A stretch of DNA of 5,806 nucleotides from Gammaproteobacteria bacterium (GCA_027030565.1 JALVEU010000011.1:1-5806), one strand, 5' to 3'; shown: positions 1 through 5,408, counted from the first letter of the stretch. The notes: generated by a model not told the origin, from the sequence alone. Made by a program: numbers and translations.

Positions 1-420
1 GGCGCCTATGGTGCAGGCGCCGGCTACAACGGAGATGTCGGCGCTTTTCGCTTCTTCTCCTATCGGGACCCGCGACTCATCGGGACACTGGAGGATTTCG
101 ACCGCTCACTGGACTGGTTGGCCGAGGAGGCCACGGAGCGTGAACTCGAGGAAGCAGTGCTCAACGTGATCAGCGACATCGACCGACCCGACTCTCCGGC
201 CGGCGAGGCCATCGGCACCTTCTTCGCGAACCTGTATGGACGCACGCCCGAGTGGCGGCGGGCGTTCAGACGCCGCGTGCTCGCAGTCACACTCGACGAC
301 CTGCGCCGTGTCGCCGACACCTACCTCGATCCCGCCAAGGCCCACGTCGCGGTCGTCGCCAGCCCACAGACTCTTCAGGCACACCAGGATGCCCTGAAAC
401 TGGAGATCATCTCCGTGTGA
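1..420 (+). CDS. M16C family zinc metalloprotease (PreP-like), C-terminal fragment
   Basis: This is an open frame entering from the left edge and ending at TGA 418-420. The visible 139 residues are the last part of a protein that is usually near 950-1000 residues in the presequence-protease (PreP/M16C) branch of the insulinase family. These enzymes degrade unfolded peptides inside a closed clamshell chamber. The fragment opens with GAYGAGAGYNGDVGAF and then FRFFSYRDP, the glycine-rich and SYRDP motifs of the M16C C-terminal half. By family alignment Tyr3 should be the substrate-contacting Tyr of the R-x5-Y pair, with the Arg lying just outside the window. The rest is helical (LEDFDRSLDWL, then TERELEEAVLNVISDIDRP, with RPDSPAGEA) and ends in a VAVVAS strand, as in the family. 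The HxxEH zinc site lies in the unseen N-terminal half, so catalytic competence cannot be judged. No signal peptide can be assessed. Confidence 0.85.
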   Translation, partial: GAYGAGAGYNGDVGAFRFFSYRDPRLIGTLEDFDRSLDWLAEEATERELEEAVLNVISDIDRPDSPAGEAIGTFFANLYGRTPEWRRAFRRRVLAVTLDDLRRVADTYLDPAKAHVAVVASPQTLQAHQDALKLEIISV

Positions 421-439
421 GGGCCGAACGGCCTGCACC

Positions 440-459
440 TCGCGCCCCGCGGGCTGCGC
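440..459 (+). terminator. weak GC hairpin after the M16 protease gene
   Basis: GCGC at 442-445 can pair with GCGC at 456-459, around an imperfect CCC/GGG core, 20 bases after the protease stop. A smaller GGCC-GAAC-GGCC hairpin lies at 422-433. Neither is followed by a U-tract, so intrinsic termination is doubtful. One of them may mark the 3' end of the protease transcript. Confidence 0.2.
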
Positions 460-513
460 ATCCAGCGACGTCTCACCCCTCTTGTTGGAAACCGACGAGG
501 CGGTAGCGGGTTG

Positions 514-522
514 TGCTAGGAT
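514..522 (+). promoter_or_regulatory. probable extended -10 promoter of surA-pdxA
   Basis: TGCTAGGAT matches the extended -10 pattern TGnTAnnAT (hexamer TAGGAT, 4 of 6 to TATAAT). It lies 35 bases before the surA start, in the 137-bp gap that separates surA from the protease gene. No good -35 box sits 16-18 bases upstream; TTGTTG at 482-487 is too far away. This suggests an extended -10 type promoter. A sigma-E promoter, known for E. coli surA, was looked for and not convincingly seen. Confidence 0.4.
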
Positions 523-557
523 TTCCGCCCGATCAAGGACCTGCGTAAGCCACTGTC

Positions 558-1892
558 ATGCCCTCCACCCTGTTTCGCCATGCCGGCCCGTGGCTGGCTG
601 TGCTCGTTCTGCTGTGCACCACCCTGCAGGCGGCCGAGCGCGTCGCGCCCGACGAGGAGCTCATCGACCGCATCGTCGCCATCGCCGGCGACAGCCCGAT
701 CACTGCACGTGACCTGGACGCCCGGCTGCGTCTGGTGACCAATACCCTCCGCGAGAAGGGGGCGGCGTTGCCCCCACCCGAGGTGCTGCGCAGACAGGTA
801 CTGGAACGGCTCATCCTGGAACGCCTGCAGCTCGAGCAGGCAAAACGCCGTGGCATCCGTATCGACGACGGCACCCTCAACGAGGTGCTGCGCGGCCTCG
901 CCAAGCAGAACGGCATGACCGTGGAAGAGTTGCGCGACTCGCTCCTGGCCAAAGGCGTGGACTGGGAACAGTTTCGGGAACAGCTGCGTACCGAGCTGAC
1001 CATCGAGAAGCTGCGCACCCGCGTCATCGGACGCAGGATCCAGGTCACCGACCGGGAGATCGACGAGTTCCTGAGACAGCGCGGTGCCGTCCTGCAGAGC
1101 GACATGGCGTATCGCGTGCGTCACATCCTCGTCGCAGTGCCGGAAGGCGCGAGCGCCGAGCAGATCCAAGCGGCCAAGCAGCGCGCGGAGGACATCCGCA
1201 AGCGGGCGCTGGCGGGCGAGGATTTCGCCCAGCTGGCCATCCGCGAGTCCGAAGGCATGCTGGCCCTGGAGGGCGGCGACCTGGGGTGGCGTAAGGCCGA
1301 GGACCTGCCCACGCTGTTCGCCGACCGGGTCCCCAAGATGAAGCCGGGCGAGATCAGCGAGGTCTTTCGCAGCCCCAGCGGTTTCCACATCATCAAGCTG
1401 GAGGACCGACGTGGCACCACCAAGGCCGTGGTGCGCCAGACGCATGCGCGACACATCCTCGTCAAGCCCAAGCCGGGCGAGACGGATGCCGAGGTGCGCG
1501 AGCGCCTGGCCTCCCTGCGTCGGCGCATCCAGGCCGGCGAAGACTTCGCCGAACTGGCCAAGGCCCATTCCGAAGACACCGGCTCGGCCGTGCGCGGGGG
1601 CGACCTCGGGTGGTTGAGCCCGGGCAGCACGGTCCCGGAGTTCGAGGAGGTCATGGACAGACTTCGGCCCGGCGAGCTCAGTGAGCCGTTCAAGAGCCCG
1701 TTCGGCTGGCACCTCGTGCAGGTGCTCGACCGGCGCGACGTGGACAACAGCCAGGAGGCCATCCGTGAGCGCGTGCGCGAGATCCTGGGCAACCGCAAGC
1801 TCGAAGAGGAGACCGAGCTGTGGCTGCGCCGCCTCCGCGACCAGTCCTTCGTGGAGATCGTCGATCCCGAGCTGATCGTGGAGGACTTCTGA
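558..1892 (+). CDS. surA: SurA, periplasmic chaperone and peptidyl-prolyl isomerase
   Basis: SurA escorts unfolded outer-membrane proteins through the periplasm to the BAM complex and has parvulin-type PPIase domains. The 444 residues give the full family architecture. Residues 1-25 are a signal peptide, with hydrophobic core WLAVLVLLC and likely cleavage after LQA. The chaperone N-domain covers about 30-175, beginning LIDRIVAIAGDSPITARDLDAR. Parvulin domain 1 spans about 183-283 (YRVRHILV, EGGDLGW, GFHIIKLEDRR). Parvulin domain 2 spans about 296-393 (ARHILVKP, HSEDTGSAVRGGDLGWLSPG, PFGWHLVQVLDRR). A C-terminal helix lies at about 398-430. It is close to the E. coli length of 428. ATG 558 is the first start after an in-frame stop at 546-548. 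The nearest purine-rich stretch, AAGGA at 535-539, is about 18 bases away, so the ribosome site is weak. pdxA follows after 19 bases, the usual gammaproteobacterial pairing, but lptD is not the upstream neighbour. Confidence 0.96.
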   Translation: MPSTLFRHAGPWLAVLVLLCTTLQAAERVAPDEELIDRIVAIAGDSPITARDLDARLRLVTNTLREKGAALPPPEVLRRQVLERLILERLQLEQAKRRGIRIDDGTLNEVLRGLAKQNGMTVEELRDSLLAKGVDWEQFREQLRTELTIEKLRTRVIGRRIQVTDREIDEFLRQRGAVLQSDMAYRVRHILVAVPEGASAEQIQAAKQRAEDIRKRALAGEDFAQLAIRESEGMLALEGGDLGWRKAEDLPTLFADRVPKMKPGEISEVFRSPSGFHIIKLEDRRGTTKAVVRQTHARHILVKPKPGETDAEVRERLASLRRRIQAGEDFAELAKAHSEDTGSAVRGGDLGWLSPGSTVPEFEEVMDRLRPGELSEPFKSPFGWHLVQVLDRRDVDNSQEAIRERVREILGNRKLEEETELWLRRLRDQSFVEIVDPELIVEDF

Positions 1893-1911
1893 GTTCGGGA
1901 GCGCCTGAGCC

Positions 1912-2889
1912 GTGACACCCGAGCTGCACATTGCCGTCACGCCGGGAGATCCCGCCGGTGTCGGCCCCGATCTGGTGGTCCAGGCCGCTCAGCAGGCCTG
2001 GCCGTTTGCGTGGGTGGTCCTGGGCGATCCCCAGACCCTGGGCCAAAGGGCCGCCGTATTGGGGCTGCGCCTGCGTCTGCGCCAGTGGGATCCCGGCGAC
2101 CCCGGTGAGCCGTCCCCGCCCGGCGAGCTATGGGTGTGGCCACATCCGCTGGAGCGACCCGCCGAGCCCGGACACCCCGACACCGCCCACGTACGCAACA
2201 CGCTGAGCGCCTTGGAGCACGGGGTCCGGGCCTGTCTGGACGGCGCATTCCAGGCCCTGGTCACTGGCCCACTGAACAAGGCCCTGATCAACAGCGCCGG
2301 TATCGCCTTCACCGGCCATACCGAGTACATCGCCGCGATCACCGGGGGCGATCCGGTGATGATGCTCACGGCGCCCGGGCTGCGCGTGGCCCTGGTGACC
2401 ACGCACTTGCCCCTGGCCCGGGTGTCCGAGGCGATCACCCGAGAGCGCCTCGGGCGTACTCTGCGGGTACTGGACCGCAACCTGCGCCGACGCTTCGGGA
2501 TCAACGCGCCCCGTATCCTCGTCTGCGGGCTCAATCCGCACGCCGGTGAGCAGGGCCACCTGGGTCGCGAGGAGATCGAAGTGATCCAGCCTGCACTGGA
2601 AGACGCAGCAGCCGACGGCATGCACGTAACCGGCCCCGTGCCTGCCGACACGGCCTTCACGCCCGAGCGCCTGCGCCACTGTGACGTGGTACTCGCCATG
2701 TATCATGATCAAGGCCTACCCGTGATCAAGCATCTGGGGTTTGGCCGCACCGTGAACGTCACGCTGGGCCTGCCGATCGTGCGGACCTCAGTGGACCACG
2801 GCACCGCCTACGCGCTGGCCGGCACGGGACGGGCCAAGCCACACAGCTTCGAGGCCGCCCTACGCCTGGCCGCCGAGCTGGCCGGTTGA
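1912..2889 (+). CDS. pdxA: PdxA, 4-hydroxythreonine-4-phosphate dehydrogenase
   Basis: PdxA oxidises 4-phosphohydroxy-L-threonine with NAD(P)+ to 3-amino-2-oxopropyl phosphate, in the DXP-dependent pathway to pyridoxal 5'-phosphate. It acts as a cytosolic dimer. The 325 residues match the E. coli length of 329. Visible motifs are TPGDPAGVGPDL at the N-terminus, ALVTGPLNKALIN at about 115-127, and GHTEYIA at 135-141. Three metal-ligand histidines fall in the family positions: H165 (VTTHLP), H210 (LNPHAGE) and H265 (MYHDQGLPVIK). The C-terminal VNVTLGLPIVRTSVDHGTA also fits. The start is GTG 1912, directly after an in-frame TGA at 1906-1908, with GGGAG at 1897-1901 ten bases upstream. It is very probably cotranscribed with surA. 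Downstream one would expect rsmA/apaG; instead a convergent acylphosphatase gene begins at the very next base. Confidence 0.96.
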   Translation: MTPELHIAVTPGDPAGVGPDLVVQAAQQAWPFAWVVLGDPQTLGQRAAVLGLRLRLRQWDPGDPGEPSPPGELWVWPHPLERPAEPGHPDTAHVRNTLSALEHGVRACLDGAFQALVTGPLNKALINSAGIAFTGHTEYIAAITGGDPVMMLTAPGLRVALVTTHLPLARVSEAITRERLGRTLRVLDRNLRRRFGINAPRILVCGLNPHAGEQGHLGREEIEVIQPALEDAAADGMHVTGPVPADTAFTPERLRHCDVVLAMYHDQGLPVIKHLGFGRTVNVTLGLPIVRTSVDHGTAYALAGTGRAKPHSFEAALRLAAELAG

Positions 2890-3162
2890 TCAGCGTACGT
2901 GAAAGCCGGTGATGGCGCGGGGCTCGGCGGGCTCGCAGCTGACCCGGGTCACCCGTGCGTACGGCGGTCCCTCCCAGAGCCACGCGCTCAGCGTTTCCAC
3001 CGCCACCCGATCCCCGCAGGCGTAAACCTCGACGCTGCCATCGGGCAGATTGCGCACGTAGCCACGCAGACCCAGGGCGCGGGCCTGTTCCTGGGTGGTG
3101 GCGCGAAAGAAGACACCCTGTACGCGCCCCTCCACGCGGCACAGCACACAATGCTCGCTCAT
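2890..3162 (-). CDS. acyP: Acylphosphatase
   Basis: This small cytosolic enzyme hydrolyses the carboxyl-phosphate bond of acyl phosphates such as acetyl or carbamoyl phosphate. The length of 90 residues is typical. Signature 1, GRVQGVFFR (residues 12-20), supplies the phosphate-binding loop and catalytic Arg20. Signature 2, GYVRNLPDGSVE (34-45), supplies the catalytic Asn38. Cys5 and Cys49 are at the same numbers as the cysteines reported to form a disulfide in E. coli acylphosphatase. The start ATG (3162-3160) overlaps the stop of the upstream thioredoxin gene as ATGA, so translation is probably coupled. The stop TGA (2892-2890) abuts the pdxA stop. The physiological substrate is not known for this family in general. 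Confidence 0.95.
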   Translation of the reverse strand: MSEHCVLCRVEGRVQGVFFRATTQEQARALGLRGYVRNLPDGSVEVYACGDRVAVETLSAWLWEGPPYARVTRVSCEPAEPRAITGFHVR

Positions 3163-3674
3163 CCGTCCACCGGGTCCTCAAGTGCCACCTCAGAGCGCCC
3201 GATGTCGTCTTCGAGCAGCTCGGCGGTGACCGGGCCGGCGTGCACCCTGAAGATCACGCCTTCGGGATCGATCACGTAAGTCACGGGCAGCGCAAGGATG
3301 TAGCCGATCGTCGTGCGCGGATGAGGCGGGCTGCGTAGGACGGGATAGTCGATGAACTGCTCCTCGATGAACCGTTCGAGCACCCTGTGGGGAATCTCCT
3401 CGAAATTGACGCCGAGGAGCACGACATCGTCCGCGGCGTGGCGCTGGTGGAACAGGACGAGCTCCGGAATCTCCTCACGGCACGGGGGACACCAGGTCGC
3501 CCAGAAATTGACCACCACCCAGCGCCCACGGTAGTCCTCCAAATCATGGATCCGGCCGTACATGTCCGGCAGCCGCAACCGGGCGGGATCGCCGGGCCGG
3601 CCGAACGCGGAGGCCTGAGTCGCGCAGAGCAGTAACGCCCACCCCAACGCGACGAGAATGCTTCGCGCGGCCAT
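3159..3674 (-). CDS. Exported TlpA/ResA-like thioredoxin-fold protein
   Basis: This is a periplasmic thiol-disulfide oxidoreductase of the TlpA/ResA/DsbE type. Such proteins reduce specific disulfides outside the cytoplasm, often in cytochrome c or oxidase maturation. The 171 residues begin with a signal peptide (hydrophobic core ILVALGWALLL, likely cleavage after ATQASA at residue 23). The fold follows: VVVNFWATWCPPCREEIPEL at 52-71 with active-site C62-P-P-C65, a VVLLGVNFEE strand, and the cis-proline region ALPVTYVIDPEG with Pro130. ATG 3674 is chosen because a perfect GGAGGT lies five bases upstream and the signal peptide begins there. The frame stays open far upstream, but that part is antisense to the next gene. 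The gene overlaps acyP by 4 bp. The substrate cannot be told. The nearby multiheme cytochrome would need a reduced haem-binding thiol pathway, but that link is only a guess. Confidence 0.92.
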   Translation of the reverse strand: MAARSILVALGWALLLCATQASAFGRPGDPARLRLPDMYGRIHDLEDYRGRWVVVNFWATWCPPCREEIPELVLFHQRHAADDVVLLGVNFEEIPHRVLERFIEEQFIDYPVLRSPPHPRTTIGYILALPVTYVIDPEGVIFRVHAGPVTAELLEDDIGRSEVALEDPVDG

Positions 3675-3679
3675 GGGGC

Positions 3680-3685
3680 ACCTCC
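3680..3685 (-). promoter_or_regulatory. Shine-Dalgarno site fixing the thioredoxin start
   Basis: The minus strand reads GGAGGT, five bases before ATG 3674. It is the strongest ribosome site in the window. It rejects the much longer open frame that runs on upstream to about 4022. Confidence 0.8.
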
Positions 3686-3705
3686 ATCTTCCCTTGTCTC
3701 GTGGT

Positions 3706-3714
3706 TGATATAAT
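3706..3714 (+). promoter_or_regulatory. extended -10 promoter of the arsC-like/wrbA operon
   Basis: TGATATAAT is a perfect extended -10 element (TGnTATAAT), 38 bases before the ATG of the ArsC-like gene. No good -35 hexamer sits 16-18 bases upstream, which is common for extended -10 promoters. It lies in the 78-bp divergent gap, so it overlaps any promoter for the opposite-strand thioredoxin gene. Confidence 0.6.
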
Positions 3715-3737
3715 CCGCCCTTACTGAGCGTTTGCAA
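3707..3737 (-). promoter_or_regulatory. possible divergent promoter for the thioredoxin/acyP operon
   Basis: On the minus strand TTGCAA (3737-3732) precedes TATATC (3712-3707) with a 19-base spacer, about 33 bases before ATG 3674. Both hexamers match the sigma-70 consensus at 4 of 6 and the spacer is long, so support is modest. The -10 shares bases with the opposite promoter. Confidence 0.3.
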
Positions 3738-3741
3738 GCCC

Positions 3742-3747
3742 AAGGAG
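3742..3747 (+). promoter_or_regulatory. Shine-Dalgarno site fixing the ArsC-like start
   Basis: AAGGAG lies five bases before ATG 3753. It favours that start over the in-frame TTG at 3732, which would add seven unconserved residues. Confidence 0.8.
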
Positions 3748-3752
3748 CCGGC

Positions 3753-4112
3753 ATGGCCGAACAACCCGTGGTGATCTACCACAACCCCCGCTGCTCCAAG
3801 TCGCGGGCGGCATTGAAGCTCCTTGAGGAGCGGGGGATCGAGCCCAAGATCGTCAAGTACCTGGAAACCCCGCCGGACCACGACACGCTGAAGTGGATCC
3901 TCGACCGGCTGGGCATGAAGCCGCGTGAGCTCATGCGCCGGAAGGAAAAGGAATACAAGGCCCTGGGGCTGGACGATCCCAACCTCAGTGACGACCAGCT
4001 CATCGATGCCATGGTCGAGCACCCGCGACTGATCGAACGCCCCATCGTGGTGGTCGGCGACAAGGTGGCACTCGGCCGACCGCCGGAGCAGGTGCTGGAC
4101 ATCCTCCCGTGA
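3753..4112 (+). CDS. ArsC/YfgD-family glutaredoxin-dependent reductase
   Basis: This is a cytosolic ArsC-family protein with a thioredoxin-like fold. Classical members reduce arsenate to arsenite with glutaredoxin. At 119 residues it has the length of E. coli YfgD rather than of plasmid ArsC (141). The N-terminal motif is YHNPRCSKSRAAL with the probable nucleophile Cys14, as in YfgD-type proteins. Plasmid ArsC has CGTSR instead. Arginines in the positions of the three anion-binding arginines of ArsC are present: R62 or R63 (LMRRKEKEYKALGL), R96 (IERPIVV) and R109 (LGRPPEQVLDIL). Arsenate reduction is therefore chemically possible, but no ars regulator or pump is nearby, so a housekeeping redox role is as likely. 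It heads the operon and overlaps wrbA as GTGA. Confidence 0.9.
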   Translation: MAEQPVVIYHNPRCSKSRAALKLLEERGIEPKIVKYLETPPDHDTLKWILDRLGMKPRELMRRKEKEYKALGLDDPNLSDDQLIDAMVEHPRLIERPIVVVGDKVALGRPPEQVLDILP

Positions 4113-4708
4113 GCGAGATTCTGGTCCTGTACTACAGCCGTTACGGCAACACCGCGGCCATGGCGCGGCGCATTGCGCATGGAATCGAGGCCGTGGAGGG
4201 GATGCGTGCCCGGCTGCGCACCGTACCGCCCGTTTCCCCCGAGTGCGCCGCGGTGGCGCCGGAAGTGCCCGAAGCAGGTCCGCCCTATGCCACCATGGAC
4301 GACCTGCGCGAGTGCGCCGGTCTCGCCTTCGGCAGTCCCACGCGCTTCGGCAACATGGCCGCGCCCCTGAAGCACTTCATCGACCAGACCGGCAGCATAT
4401 GGATGCAGGGTGCGCTGGTGGGCAAGCCGGCCGCCGTATTCACCTCCACCGCCAGCCTCCACGGAGGCCAGGAGACCACCCTGCTCTCCATGATGCTGCC
4501 CCTGCTGCACCACGGCATGCTGATCGTGGGGCTCCCCTACACGGAGAAAACGCTCCTTAGCACCACCACCGGGGGCACCCCCTATGGAGCGAGCCACGTG
4601 GCAGGCCCTGAGGATCGCAACCCGCTGAGCGAAGAGGAGAAACGCTTGTGCCTGGCCCTCGGCCGGCGACTGGCGGAAATCGCCCGGCGCCTGCAGCACG
4701 AGTCGTGA
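4109..4708 (+). CDS. wrbA: WrbA, NAD(P)H:quinone oxidoreductase (type IV)
   Basis: WrbA is a flavodoxin-like FMN enzyme that reduces quinones by two electrons, avoiding semiquinone radicals. It acts as a cytosolic tetramer. The 199 residues match E. coli WrbA (198). FMN phosphate loop: YYSRYGNTAAMA (8-19). Isoalloxazine-contacting segments: GSPTRFGNMAAPLKHF (75-90), and STASLHGGQETTLLSMM (113-129) followed by LLHHGM (132-137). GGTPYGASHVAG (155-166) is the family's C-terminal motif. It reads STASLHGGQE where E. coli has STGTGGGQE, as I recall for the Pseudomonas proteins. The start is GTG 4109, sharing GTGA with the upstream stop. There is no strong Shine-Dalgarno, so translation is probably coupled. 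It overlaps the next gene in the same way. Confidence 0.95.
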   Translation: MSEILVLYYSRYGNTAAMARRIAHGIEAVEGMRARLRTVPPVSPECAAVAPEVPEAGPPYATMDDLRECAGLAFGSPTRFGNMAAPLKHFIDQTGSIWMQGALVGKPAAVFTSTASLHGGQETTLLSMMLPLLHHGMLIVGLPYTEKTLLSTTTGGTPYGASHVAGPEDRNPLSEEEKRLCLALGRRLAEIARRLQHES

Positions 4709-5052
4709 AGCACCGACAGCGTGCCCGCTGGGCCGCACTGGCCGGCCACCTGGCCCTGATCGTGGCGGTGGTGGTCTGGACCACGTGGATCGACCCACCC
4801 CAACGTATCCCGCGCGCCCTGGCGCTCGTTCTGCTCACCCTGCCGTTGCTCGTGCCCTTGCGCGGCGTGCTGCACGCCAGGCCCTACACACACGCCTGGG
4901 TATTGTTCGTGGCGATGGGCTATTTCGTCCTCGGCGTATGGCATGCGGCCGTGCCCGCCGAGCGGCTCTATGGGCTCACGCTGGTCACCGCCTCGCTGCT
5001 GTGGTTCTTTGGAGCCATGTTCTACGTGCGCTTCAGCCACCCCTCCGCATGA
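4705..5052 (+). CDS. DUF2069 inner-membrane protein
   Basis: This small integral membrane protein has 115 residues and no known function. Four hydrophobic segments can be seen: about 9-28 (WAALAGHLALIVAVVVW), 36-55 (PRALALVLLTLPLLVPL), 61-80 (YTHAWVLFVAMGYFVLGVWH) and 88-108 (LYGLTLVTASLLWFFGAMFY). Family-typical landmarks are RGVLHARPYTHAWV between segments 2 and 3, and FFGAMFYVRF near the end. GTG 4705 is chosen because it forms the same 4-bp GTGA overlap with wrbA as wrbA does with its predecessor. The frame is open to ATG 4648, but the extra 19 residues are proline/arginine-rich and overlap wrbA. The order ArsC-like, WrbA, DUF2069 is, from memory, shared with Pseudomonas, which supports the assignment. 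Confidence 0.85.
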   Translation: MKHRQRARWAALAGHLALIVAVVVWTTWIDPPQRIPRALALVLLTLPLLVPLRGVLHARPYTHAWVLFVAMGYFVLGVWHAAVPAERLYGLTLVTASLLWFFGAMFYVRFSHPSA

Positions 5053-5336
5053 TCGAGATCGAAGTCGCCCGGTTCAACAGCCTGCACCGTCCCGGTGCGC
5101 CCCTGAGCCCCCAACGAGTGGTGCTGCCCGAGGGTGCCACGGTGAGCGACGCCCTGGAACGCCTGGGCCTCGCCGGCAGCGGGGCGTTTTTGGTGCTGCT
5201 CAACGGACGCAATGTCCTACGGGGCTTCGGTCTGGAAACGGGCCTCGAACGGGACCCACCGCTGCACAACGGCGACCGCCTCGCCTTGTCCGGTCCGATC
5301 CCTTACAGCCGCGGATACGGGTCGCCCGTGGTGTGA
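5049..5336 (+). CDS. MoaD/ThiS-like beta-grasp small protein, no GG tail
   Basis: This is a 95-residue cytosolic protein. The pattern MIEIEVARFN, VVLPEGATVSDALERLGL (23-41), FLVLLNGRNV (47-56) and LHNGDRLALSG (72-82) follows the MoaD/ThiS ubiquitin-like order: strand, strand, helix, strand with NG turn, GD turn, last strand. Sulfur-carrier members end in Gly-Gly. This one instead continues for about 13 residues as PIPYSRGYGSPVV, so it probably does not carry a thiocarboxylate. ATG 5049 overlaps the DUF2069 stop as ATGA, with no separate Shine-Dalgarno. It closes the four-gene operon; no moa, thi or adenylyltransferase gene is in view. The fold assignment is by eye and of medium certainty. The function is unknown. 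Confidence 0.75.
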   Translation: MIEIEVARFNSLHRPGAPLSPQRVVLPEGATVSDALERLGLAGSGAFLVLLNGRNVLRGFGLETGLERDPPLHNGDRLALSGPIPYSRGYGSPVV

Positions 5337-5342
5337 CTGGCT

Positions 5343-5362
5343 CCATTGACGTACGTCAATGG
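5343..5362. promoter_or_regulatory. perfect 20-bp palindrome, FNR/DNR-like operator
   Basis: CCATTGACGT is followed directly by its exact reverse complement. The core TTGAC-GTAC-GTCAA (5346-5359) has the spacing and half-sites of FNR/ANR/DNR-class regulators (consensus TTGAT-N4-ATCAA, with C/G variants known). It sits six bases after the beta-grasp stop and 146 bases before the cytochrome start. Outer CTGG (5337-5340) and CCAG (5367-5370) add imperfect symmetry. The absence of a loop and of a T-run argues for a protein-binding site rather than a terminator. Confidence 0.6.
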
Positions 5363-5408
5363 AATTCCAGACCTAGATCAAGGTATTTCCTGCCACTTAA
5401 CCTGGATT

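Noticed and set aside
485..522. Sigma-E promoter for surA (GGAAAC as -35)
   Set aside because: GGAAAC at 487-492 resembles the -35, but nothing like TCTGA/TCAAA lies 16-17 bases downstream.
516..1940. 474-codon open frame on the minus strand opposite surA
   Set aside because: It is fully antisense to a complete, recognisable SurA. The frame is open because of high-GC codon bias, and its product is low-complexity with no known motif.
3609..3674. Lipoprotein signal for the thioredoxin (cysteine at residue 17)
   Set aside because: The residues before it, LLLC, do not form a lipobox. A type I cleavage site after ATQASA fits better.
3675..4022. N-terminal extension of the thioredoxin open frame upstream of 3674
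   Set aside because: It is antisense to the ArsC-like gene. The signal peptide and a perfect GGAGGT site both place the start at 3674.
4648..4704. Longer start for the DUF2069 protein at ATG 4648
   Set aside because: It would add 19 proline/arginine-rich residues lying wholly inside wrbA. GTG 4705 gives the same 4-bp overlap seen elsewhere in the operon.
3776..4798. 340-codon minus-strand open frame opposite arsC-like/wrbA
   Set aside because: It is a shadow of two well-supported plus-strand genes and has no recognisable domain or ribosome site.
5337..5370. Palindrome 5343-5362 as the intrinsic terminator of the wrbA operon
   Set aside because: The dyad has no loop and is followed by AATTCCAG rather than a T-run. 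A protein-binding site explains it better.
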